From NCBI GenBank assembly GCA_932294295.1, contig OW028580.1, forward strand, positions 39,651,336-39,715,335: DNA of 64,000 nucleotides, in the 5' to 3' direction. The DNA is from Alitta virens (taxonomy: Eukaryota; Annelida; Polychaeta; Phyllodocida; Nereididae). This document shows, piece after piece, positions 35,301 to 44,400 of the stretch. The notes under the pieces were generated by a model that saw only the letters and a program-made list of their open reading frames with translations, ran no database searches and was not told the origin of the DNA. Position numbers and translations under genes: made by a program. Within the stretch, counting starts at the first letter, position 1, and each line of letters begins with the position of its first letter.

Positions 35301-37914
35301 ACTACCATTGAGGTAGATGCATCACTAAAAGGCCTGGGTGCTGCTTTACTCCAAAAGGGCAAACCCATCGCTTTTGCTTCAAAAGCATTAACAGAAGTAG
35401 AGTCCCGATACGCCAATATAGAGAGGGAGCTTTTAGCAGTAGTGTTTGGGTTAGAGAAATTCCATACCTTTGTGTACGGCAAAAAGGTCAGAATCTTGAG
35501 TGATCATAAACCACTGGAGAGCATTAAACTCAAGGAGCTAAGTAAAGCCCCACCTAGACTCCAAAGAATGCTACTTCGCATACAACCATACGAAGTGAAT
35601 CTGCAGTACAAACCAGGGAAGGATATGGCATATGCTGACTATCTGTCTAGAATAAAACCTACCCCTGGACCCACCATTCCCCTGGAACACACAATCCACC
35701 TTGTTCAGATCTCAATGGGTCAGTTAGAGAAACTTAGAGTAGCAACTGAACAAGACCCAGAGTTGTTAGCACTTCGTGCAATGATTGTTAAGGGATGGCC
35801 TGACAGTGTAAAAACAGTTCCAAAACTTATTAGAAATTACTGGTCAAACCGTGATTATTTCAGTGTTGAAAATGGTATTGTATACATGGGTCAAAGGTTG
35901 TTAGTTCCTCTTAGCATGAGGAAAGAGTATCTGCAGAGGATACACACAGGTCATTTAGGTCAAAACAAGTGTCAATTGCGTGCAAAAGAGTGTCTTTATT
36001 GGCCAAGTATGATGACGGACATCATTAGAGAAGTCCAAGATTGTCTTGTTTGTATCAGAAACTCTAGCAGCAAATCAAAAGAACCTATGTTGTCTCATGA
36101 TATTCCAAGCCAACCTTGGGAGATTGTACACAGTGATTATTTTGACTTTTGTGGACATAAGTATTTGCTAATTGTTGATCAATACAGCAAGATGCCTTTC
36201 GTACGAGCTGTTCGTGACGAAACCGCAAAGGAGGCTATCAAATTTTGTAAGGACATTTTTGCAATTCATGGTATACCAAAAGTATTCTACTCAGACAATG
36301 GACCCCAGTATAGTAGTGCTGAATTTCGCAACTTTGCTCTTGAATGGGACATTAGTCATATCACTAGTAGCCCTAGGTATCCCCAGAGCAATGGGTTTGT
36401 TGAGCGTATGGTTGGAATTGTCAAAATGGTACTAACGAAAGCAAAAGAGTCTGGAACTGATCCCCAGCTATCTCTGTTGTGCCTGAGGGCAACACCAATA
36501 GACAGTCAATTACCAAGTCCCGCAGAACTATTGTATGGTAGACGTATCAAAACAAATTTGCCATCTCAGAATGTTTGTAAATCTTCGAGCTTAGATTATG
36601 CTCAATCGTTTAAAGAGAGGCAAGAACGGGATGCTGAGTATTACAATAGACATGTAGGAACAGAACAGTCTGAACTCCTACCAGGTATGAGTGTTATGGT
36701 ACAAAAAGATGATAAGAGTTCATGGGTTCCAGGTACTATAGTTGAGAAATGTGCTGAGCCTAGGTCTTATATGGTTCAAACACCAAACGGTTCAATTGTA
36801 CGTAGGAATCGAAGAGTTTTACAAGAACTCAATTCTACTGTGTCTAGAAAACTCTGTATAGAGAATGAAAATGAAGGTTCTAAAATCAGAAATGATGTTA
36901 CAACTCCTGTAACTCGCTCTCAGAGTGAATCACTACCAGTTAAGCCTTATGTAAGCAATGACAAGGGTACTGCTGATACTACCAAGAGAGTTACTTTCAA
37001 AGAACCAATTGTACAAGATAAACCAAAAGAGCTTGTAAGCAGAAAATCTGATCGAGTTTCTAGAAAACCTGCCAGGTATGTTGAGCAGTGTTAAAACTCA
37101 ATAAGATTGTGTATTATTAACTCAATATAGAATTGTGTATTATTTCTAATTATACAATGCAAACTTTTATGCATTATATACTTTGTGTCTGGATTAATTT
37201 CCTTTTTTGTATGGATGCTTAAAAGTAATAGTATATATATCATTTAATACATATTTGATGGTTTTATTGTGCTAAGAGCAACTTTATTGCTGGTATATAA
37301 TATTTGTGTATTAACTGATAAGTTTGAGATTACAATAGAAGATTCACAGTATTTGCTTGTGACATTATAATTCTTAATTACATATTGTAAGATTTGCTCA
37401 TTATAAGAAGAGGGATGTCATAAGTTTACTATTATAAAGATTTCTAGTGTTCATGTATAATCCACTAGAGGGCTACGCGTCACGACGTCAGTCGTCAGCT
37501 CCACCTTGTGAGTTTTTAAGTGAATAAAGTTCCTGTCTTATTCTTACAAGATGTCTTCTCGTATTGCTTGATTTTATTTAACGAAATATGTCAGTACATA
37601 GTAGTAGTAGTAGCAGTAGTAGTAGTAGTAGTAGTAATTGTGTTGTACTCTATATTACTTCTGTATAAAATAAGCCCTGTCAGTAGCTGTCAGTCAAACA
37701 TGTGCAACATGTAGACTTATATAGCCTAAGTCATGCTAATGATAATAAATAATTATTGACCTACTTCAGATCTTTTGACGAGCAGAACCAGATCTCCACT
37801 GGTTACATTTTTAGCCTTCTGACATAACATCATCTTGACTGTCTCAACAGTGAATTCTGGGTTGATAAACAAATCAGTTTCATTTCTAGAACAATCCCGG
37901 AATTTTAACCTCAT
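26331..37914 (-). CDS. Triple ubiquitin-like domain protein, three exons
   Basis: Exons on the minus strand are 37765-37914 (50 codons from ATG), 27892-28026 (45 codons) and 26331-26843 (170 codons plus stop), all phase 0 with GT-AG introns; total 265 residues. Ubl1 spans exons 1-2 (MRLKFRD, then FTVETVKMMLCQKAK and DLVLLVKRSE). Ubl2 (VECKFSDGTRQVRV...YQLILYFCNQRMD...VADVTIEGC) and Ubl3 (KYRKVIIRDAL...LSDLFQKIREATGDDSKFFL...DITDGMTFL) are in the last exon. The C-terminus lacks a Gly-Gly, so conjugation is unlikely; an adaptor or decoy role is inferred. Intron 1 (9.7 kb) carries two mobile elements. Exon 1 could instead be internal, with an acceptor at 37936, but joining it to the CARD gene breaks the frame. 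Confidence 0.6.
28027..29631. other. Intron 1 of the triple-Ubl gene, part without large elements
   Basis: It contains a LINE-like tail at about 28366-28440, minus orientation, ending in (GATA)n, and two poly-C runs near 29060 and 29095-29110. No further exon is seen. The C-rich neighbourhood at 28990-29070 resembles 40260-40330. Confidence 0.45.
29632..32005. mobile_element. 2.3-kb non-autonomous inverted-repeat DNA element, copy 1
   Basis: The left end (29686-29800) contains GTCCGACAGGCAGGAGGGCG and CACTTTCATTTCCAGAGC, then GAACTCTAACACCAATGCAC. The right end (31925-32000) is its inverted, diverged counterpart (GTGCATTAGTGTTAGAGTTC, GGAAATGAAAGCG, CCTGTCCGACGGAC). Homology with the copy at 48101 extends about 50 bp further left. 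No transposase frame is visible. The subterminal module recurs inside the right arm near 31330, 31485, 31772 and 31925. Confidence 0.75.
32006..32576. other. Non-coding stretch with (GTA)n microsatellite
   Basis: No gene seen. The (GTA)n run at about 32560-32581 is the insertion site of the Ty3/gypsy element; it resumes at 37594. Confidence 0.5.
32582..32759 (+). repeat. Ty3/gypsy 5' LTR (178 bp)
   Basis: TGTCATAAG...ATATGTCA. It carries a TATAAAG near 32599 and an AATAAA near 32690, as expected for a promoter and polyadenylation signal in a short LTR. Confidence 0.9.
32934..37094 (+). CDS. Ty3/gypsy Gag-Pol polyprotein
   Basis: A 1386-residue frame. Gag is followed by two CCHC-like knuckles (CRFCGTHHPPKQC, CEICGKKNHLPVVC; about 242-275), protease (VDTGANGNILP near 355), reverse transcriptase (IADDLVVFG near 644, in place of YxDD), RNase H (VDASLKGLGAALL near 793; LSDHKPLE), and integrase with an HHCC site (HTGHLG...CLVC, about 1004-1037) and a D-D-E core (HSDYFDF, YSDNGPQYSS, GFVERM). 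Gag and Pol share one frame, as in several short-LTR gypsy lineages. The first ATG at 32934 gives a 43-residue hydrophobic extension; the ATG at 33063 (MAAAITHSVELPKLSWD) looks a better Gag start. Confidence 0.95.
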   Translation: MPEFAEAQWMINVLSWIRLVLPGLSVHTHMKSEVFFATLFVCIMAAAITHSVELPKLSWDTNDQKAAFLKWKTLLESYFVISNVEDKNKWHYIMSSSGTKGLELWLAWCLTDEQKADPKVVFKNFEDHLVGVPNKWVARLDLSALKQKEDETVDDFICRLRTKTDPCTFHKDEKEDQITFQLIKGIRWPEARRKLIAKGNTLKLTEAIEVAQSFQATSENTNCFEKPKEVSVITSDRSRKRECRFCGTHHPPKQCLAYGHTCEICGKKNHLPVVCFKAKNQSRSVSQRSKSPRRSKSRNKKTEKMNNDSKTKKVEIVDYLDCGHVYINDVSSVNERQLDVNPENVNANATLKVKVDTGANGNILPKRCLHQMYGSNLPVLESSCAKLSAVNGTELKHQGCFYMPVRFESGWLNLKWFVCETDGPAILSCDASERLGIVSVVNSPKISVVKIHESQCITDVNGLKQAYPDCFDGLGKLPGEFHIELKSNAQPAIAAPRKYPVQLREEICKKLDEMQSMGVVEKCDDSEPSEWLNSLAFSRKSSGELRVCLDPKLLNESIKRTYYKTPTLEEISHKLCNARMFTKLDAKNGYWCIALDDASSKLCTFQSPNGKYRFKRLPFGLCVSQDIFQKHMDDIIHSAGPGVIGIADDLVVFGSNEKEHDDALHRVMKTVRKFGLVLRAEKCSIKKSSISFYGLVWSAEGMKPDPKKCDEIRSKPAPSNVKELQSFLGLMQYMSSFVPHLSDKTSVLRQLCKKDNEWHWLPEHDVAFNELRSAINDDLQLRYFDPNLETTIEVDASLKGLGAALLQKGKPIAFASKALTEVESRYANIERELLAVVFGLEKFHTFVYGKKVRILSDHKPLESIKLKELSKAPPRLQRMLLRIQPYEVNLQYKPGKDMAYADYLSRIKPTPGPTIPLEHTIHLVQISMGQLEKLRVATEQDPELLALRAMIVKGWPDSVKTVPKLIRNYWSNRDYFSVENGIVYMGQRLLVPLSMRKEYLQRIHTGHLGQNKCQLRAKECLYWPSMMTDIIREVQDCLVCIRNSSSKSKEPMLSHDIPSQPWEIVHSDYFDFCGHKYLLIVDQYSKMPFVRAVRDETAKEAIKFCKDIFAIHGIPKVFYSDNGPQYSSAEFRNFALEWDISHITSSPRYPQSNGFVERMVGIVKMVLTKAKESGTDPQLSLLCLRATPIDSQLPSPAELLYGRRIKTNLPSQNVCKSSSLDYAQSFKERQERDAEYYNRHVGTEQSELLPGMSVMVQKDDKSSWVPGTIVEKCAEPRSYMVQTPNGSIVRRNRRVLQELNSTVSRKLCIENENEGSKIRNDVTTPVTRSQSESLPVKPYVSNDKGTADTTKRVTFKEPIVQDKPKELVSRKSDRVSRKPARYVEQC
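37416..37593 (+). repeat. Ty3/gypsy 3' LTR (178 bp)
   Basis: It matches 32582-32759 base for base in my reading. It is preceded by a purine tract and followed by the gtaca target duplication and the resumed (GTA)n run. Confidence 0.9.
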
Positions 37915-37939
37915 TTTTGAAGCAAGGGCATTTCCCTGA

Positions 37940-38485
37940 TTCAAAATCCGTCAATTCTGCTCAGGAGAAGATTTCGTAGAATATTCATTGTTCCAGTATA
38001 AATAAATGCTTGAGGTATATCCATAAGTGCGCTAAGGGCATATATTCAGTAAACGACCTGGCCTACTTTAAGTTGCTATGCTTGATATCGTCTGCTTAAA
38101 CATTTTAAAGTACTAGTGTAAAATGCGGAACCGGCGTTACTCACGGATCAGCAGACCATGTGTAAAATGGGGAACGCACGGATCAGCAGACCATGCAATT
38201 TCATGCTTGTCTTCTAAAAGCATACAGTGGTACATATCTATGCAATAGGTCTAAAAAAAAATGTGTACTAGTTAGGTATCTTTGAATGGCCATGCAAGAT
38301 GCACTGAACACTTCATACCAAAAGGTGACCAACAAACAAAACAGCCAGTTTCTTTAAAAACTTTATTTGAATACTGAAACATGAATAATGAATGCGAAAC
38401 AAAAACAGTTTCAGCAATATGGATGATGTCTCTATACTTATTATTAGAAAAATGGCCAAAATCCTGCAAATTATCACAATATATA
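37940..38485. other. Interval between the tandem-CARD and triple-Ubl genes
   Basis: About 550 bases without recognisable coding sequence. The phrase CACGGATCAGCAGACCATG occurs twice (about 38143 and 38177). It would hold the 3' UTR of the CARD gene and the promoter or 5' UTR of the Ubl gene. Confidence 0.4.
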
Positions 38486-41400
38486 TCACGGTTGGTTGCT
38501 GCCAGTTTCCATTTGCTCCAGGCCTGTTATTTGTTCTCCCTCGCTTCCTTTGAAATATCTTTGATATCCTGGAAGAGATTTTCAAACTTTAATGATCATA
38601 ATATTACTCCAAGATCAAGATATCTAAATAACCGAATTAAAATAATTATATGTAAAGAATTGAATAAATTGCTTCTTAGACAACTTCCTTTCAAAATATA
38701 ACAAGTACATTTGTTTAATCGTTCATTGTCTGGACCGTAGTGTGTCATAAAATTATGATCTAATTGGCTGGTGATCTATAACATGATCTGATTGGCTGGT
38801 GATTTTAAAAATTGACCCGATTATAATTGGCTGATATCAAGTATGCATAATCAACTTACCTAATTTTTGCACAATGTGTGGCTGGTTTTCATACACAACT
38901 TTTAAAAACGGAAAATATTTTCTTCTGTCCATTCTTTTAATAATGCCGAGCAGTTCACTCACTTGTTTAACACGAGTTTGCCTAGACTGTAAAAAAAAAA
39001 TTATAAGAAGTACTAAATATAGAACTTATTATCAATTAAATATTTACATTGGGTGGAAAATGATCAGTTCGATTCAATGCAGCTCAAACGGTAAGCGATA
39101 TTGCTGAGTTTAGAGTTACACCTTACAGCTTTGGCAGGCCAATCCAGAGTCTTTCTCAAGTCCATGAGGAGCACTCAGCCTTTAACATTATATTGCATTA
39201 TTTTGCATTATATCGCATAATATTGCACTTGCAAAGGGTACTGGGAGTCTCAAGTGGTTGAAAGGGATCTGCCCCAAACTCTATGCCAGGGTGGGGGATC
39301 GAACCTGCTATCTCAAGATTAGTAGGCAAAACCTCAACCACAGTATCTACCTCATTTGCAGTTTCAAACTCACAACCGTCTGCTAATTAAGCTGGCACTT
39401 AAACAATAACACAATGGTGCTTTGACTTTTAACATATTCAGTTGATTTCATCTTGTGACAATACATTCTGCAATATTTTAAGAATAGATTGGCTGAAATG
39501 TTGCTACAACATCTTTGTATGGTTCAAACTGTGTAACTTTCAAATTGTGATAAGTATGATAAAACAAGAACCTTGGACGAACTAGAGAGTTAAGTAAAAA
39601 CATTGTGGTATGACTGCGTCGGGTGGGCGCCTCGCTCAGTGGTAGCCACTGCATGGGCGGCTAACTACTGGGTCCTGGGTTGGATTCCCTAAGTTGGATG
39701 GCTGTTTCATCCTTCATCTCATTGCCATGTTCCCCGCCTGTCCTCATAGCTCAACAGGTGCAGGAATACAGAACATAAAGCCATACTCCCATCACCACAT
39801 GTGGTATGACTGCCGCAACCGGTTTGTGCTTGCCGGAACATAGATTGTTGCATAGCGCATCAGTTTGTAATTGAAAATAGCAAATAATTTCTAATTTCCT
39901 TATTAAAGGGAAAATGGGGAGTTGACTTACCATTAGTTCATCAGCTTCCCTCTCCGTTATGTCTCCATCTTTGAACAGTTCATCTTTGACATAACGAATT
40001 TGTAGTTCATTTATCAGAACAGCCATCCAACTTAGGCTCGACCGGCAATCGAACCCGGGACCCAGCGGTTGGAAGCCCAGAGCGCTACCTCTGAGCTAGG
40101 CCCCCGCCCAGGGGTGTGGGATGTAAGTGTACTTTTCGTACGAGTGACTCAGCTACAGTCAAAAGAGGACACCTTTCATGAGGTAATTTAATGGCTGGGT
40201 CACAAATGCCTGACACTTTTTCTGATATTAAGTTTACAACAAAGTATAAATAAATGTCAAAAAAGTGTGCAAGAACATCATTTTCTGCATTTCAGAGGGA
40301 GGATGATTGCATTGTTCACTCCACCCCCTGTATATCATCGATGTATCAAAGTTGCTCAATAACAAAGTTGCTCAATAAATACCTCGGAAATTAGGATAAT
40401 TATACGCTAATTGAAAAGCATTCTATACCGCCAAACATTGGACAATAATTTGTTCGCGTAGCGATCTGGTAAAAGTAGGTCACTTCAGGGACCCTGAAGG
40501 TTCAAGGGTCCCATGCAGAGACGCCTCCCCCCCCCATTCGATGCTACTGGCTCTGAAGCTTATATGATTGGCAGACATATTGATGAGGTGATTAGGCTTG
40601 CAGTCCACACCATATTAAACATTTATCATTGTTTATCCCATGGGTGGAGTCTTTTACTTGCCTCAGAATAGACACCAAGGTCAAAGTACCTTCAATTTAG
40701 TATCTGATTCAATCGAAATCCAGCTTTAGGATGTAGGACTGTTACTCATGAAGAGTATTGCACATCTCTCAGCCATATATAATGATATCATTTAATACAA
40801 TACAATATAATACAATACAATACATAACAATACAATTTCTGTCTGCCTCACCTCCAATTCTTCCAACTCTCTCTCATTTATGACTTCATTTTGAAACAAT
40901 CCAGGCAGCATATTCTTTACTTCAAGTTGACTTATAAGATAATCATAATTCTTTCTGATATTTTCAGTCCATTCATTTCTTGGTATCGTTGCGGCCATTT
41001 TCTGCTGTCATGAATGAAAATGAAAAGTTACAAATAAATCAATTAATATTTCAAAAAAGTAAAAACAACATCAGAATATTTTATTGTCTGTTGGGCTGAT
41101 TTTTCCAGAATGGGCAGACATTTTAGAAATATCTTTGTTCAAAGTATGGATTAGACAGTTTGAATGTTTTATTTACTGAGCGGAATGTGATTATTAAGAC
41201 AAAGTAATGAATGTGAGGGATAGAGATAATGAAAGGCTTGGTGGTGGTGTTGGATTAGGGCTTTGCGTCCTGTATTTCTGCACCTGATGGGCTAATTAGG
41301 ACTGGTAGGGACCAGGCAATGAGACGAAGGACGAAACAGCCATCCAACATAGGCTCGACCGGGAATTGAACCCCACACCCAGTGGTTGGAAGCCCAGCGC

Positions 41401-44400
41401 GCTAGCACTGAGCTAGACCCCCACCCTAATGAAAGGCTTGGTGTTAGAAATGTATGATGAGGGATAGGTGCCATGATGATCAAACGCCCCTTCATCAGCT
41501 TCTTGATTTTAACGAAATATGTGCTATTTTAGACTTTTAATATACATCATAATTTTAACTTAATTATTTTACCTTTTTTGCGAAACAAATATGTTTTTAT
41601 ACACACACTTGATTTTAACTATTATCTAATGTAAATATATTGCATATACTATGATATATATATAAAATGATGTACATTTAGTACAAAATAAAATATATTA
41701 TTATTATAAACACAATAGATACATTAGGTTTTATGAGCTAGCTGATGCAATCAAAGTGCCATATATGTATGGGGGTAAAATCAGATTATATTTTCACTTT
41801 AATAACTAATGTTTTTGTTTTTTTGTAACGATTTTGTGGCTCTAACTTCCCCCCCCCCCCATCTTCAAATGGTAAGCGATATTGCTGAGTTTAGAGTTAC
41901 ACCTTACATCTTTGGCAGGCCAATCCAGAGTCTTTCTCAAGTCCATGGGGAGCACTAAGCTTTAACATTATATTGCATTTTTTTTGTTTTTTTTTGCATT
42001 ATATTGCATAATATTGCTAATATTGCACTTGCAAAGGGTACTTGCGGAGTCTCAAGTGGTTGAAAGAGATCTGCCCCCAACTCTATCTCAAGATTAGCAG
42101 GCAAAACCTGAACCACAGCATCTACCTTATTTGCAGTTTCATACTCACAACTGTCTGCTAATTAAGCTGGCACTTAAACAATAACACAATGATGCTTTGA
42201 CTTTCAACATATTCTGTTGATATCATCTTGTGACAATACATTCTGCAATGTTTTAAGAATAGATTGGCTGAAATGTTGCTACAACATCTTTGTATGGTCC
42301 AATCTGTGTAACTTTCAAATTGTGACAAGACAAGAACCTTGGATGAACAAGAGAGTTAAGTAAGAACATTGTGGTATGACTGCGATTCCCTAAATTGGAT
42401 GGCTGTTTCATCCTTCATCTCATTGCCATAGTCCCCGCCTGTCCTAATTAGTCCATCAGGTGCAGAAATACAGAACATAAGGCCATACTCCCATCACCAC
42501 ATGTGCTATGACTGCCGCAACCGGTTTGTGCTTGCCGGAACATAGATTGTTGCATAGCGCATCAGTCTGTAATTCAAAATAGCAAATAATTTCTAATTTC
42601 CTTATTAAAGGGAAAATGGGGAGTTGACTTACCATTAGTTCATCAGCTTCCCTCTCTGTTATGACTCCGTTTTCTTTGACATGACGAATTTGTAATTCAC
42701 TGATCAGAAATTCATGATTTATTCTCAGACTTTCTGTCCTGTTCACTCTTGATATTGGGGCTGTGAAATAAGCAATTAAGAATCGTGATTAACATTACTA
42801 TGCCTATACTACTGAATAATGAAACCAACAGAAACTTCTTGATTAACTTAAAATGATATTATAATAAGATGATTCTTAATAGTTCAAATGTTAAGTCATA
42901 ATTCTGAGAATTTCTAGAAACATTTAAAGATGGCCTAATAATGAGATTATTATATTTAGGTAACAGTGTGTGAAAGCAAGCAAATCAACCCAAAAATAAA
43001 TTTAAAAAATGAAGCAGTTTGATATTAAGTGGTCTTATTTTATTATAAAATAGCTCTAGAATGTAATAATTGTTGATATAATATTAATACAATTAACCTT
43101 CTTCACTGTCTGTGCTGTCTCGGTTAATAGGTTCATAATTTGTCTGTTCAACTGGAGCAGAGTCAGAATCACCAGATGAGAAATATTTTTGATATCCTGA
43201 AAAGAAATAAATAGTGTCATGTATTAATATTTCAAGTTCATAGATCATGTTTCATAGTTACTTGTGTGTGAATTTAGTCCTTCTTTGTTTGGTATATATT
43301 CCATTGTCTAGCCAGTGCACCTGCATCATTTGCATAATTAATGAGGGTGCAACTGGCCCCCACAATCCTTTGTTTGAATTGACTATACATAGCAAGGTCA
43401 GACTGGACCTCAGTCAGTTTGGGTGTTTCCACCGCAATAAACACCTCTCTCAACCCATACCCCTGGACTTGACTCTACTCTGTTCTCCATACATTACAAT
43501 TGCATACCGGATCAGTCTAACATAAGCTCGACGTCTGTGTTGATACGAAGTTGTTCCAACGTAGGTCAATATTAAAATGTCGTTGGCCTGATTTGGAATG
43601 CTACCTGGGTTTTTTTTCATTTGAGATCATTTCAAAATTTCCTGAGAAATGCTGAACAACCAACTTGAATTATTGTTTGATCATAGTATTTTGTAGCAAA
43701 ATTGATTATACCAATACTTGTCCAATAGGCAGCTATCGACACATAAATTAGGGTGGTCGTTGATATCAATTTTCATTTGATATTGATATCAGTATTCCAC
43801 TTCCAATATTGCAATATCGCAAAATCGCGCAAATTTTGCATTATCAGCATTCCCAGTTAGAAATGGAACCACTAATTTTTAGAAGTATATCTCCCAAGTC
43901 AGCGTTAAACCATTAACCTTTAATGTGATAACTACTGATAACTACAAAGCCAATTTGTTAGCCAATCAGTTTACAATTTGGGATAGGGGCTGTGTAGTCA
44001 AGTGCTCAATCATGGCACAAATCTGCAATTATAGACGATAAACAAAGAATCGAAAAAGGATTTATTTTTATTTTTCAATATCGACATCAATATTTGCAAC
44101 CGACTTCTTTCAGACTGCAAGTTTTCTCAGTGCATCAGCTGACGATACAATGTTATACGATGTAGACCTGATGTGGAATGCTATCTGGGCAGTAATGTAA
44201 ATTAATGTAAAAATTCTTTCATAGACTTACCTAACTTTGCTATTACATGCGGTTGTTCATTATTCACAACTGACAGGAATGGGATGTATTTACTTTGGTC
44301 CACTTTTCTTACCATCTCCAAGAGCTCTGCCGCCACCTTTGGCCGACTACTTTGAGGTTTCTGAAAGAATATCATGTACACGGGCGTCAATTTCTTGAGG

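Larger units (their letters stand above)
32582..37593 (+). mobile_element. Complete, apparently intact Ty3/gypsy retrotransposon (5012 bp)
   Basis: Two 178-bp LTRs (32582-32759 and 37416-37593) are identical by eye. A 5-bp target duplication, gtaca, flanks the element (32577-32581 and 37594-37598). The primer-binding site TGGTGGCAGCGGTAAACC follows the 5' LTR with no gap, and a purine tract AAGAAGAGGGA precedes the 3' LTR. The single ORF has no stop or frameshift. It lies antisense within intron 1 of the triple-Ubl gene, only about 170 bases from that gene's first exon. Confidence 0.95.
39085..41865. repeat. Tandem duplication unit, downstream copy (B)
   Basis: It begins near GTAAGCGATATTGCTGAG (39090) and ends near GTGGCTCTAACT plus poly-C (41838-41861), directly abutting unit A. 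Relative to A it has lost the interval equivalent to about 42715-44515 and gained a SINE at 41244-41427. It has its own (AATAC)n run at 40797-40840. Confidence 0.85.
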
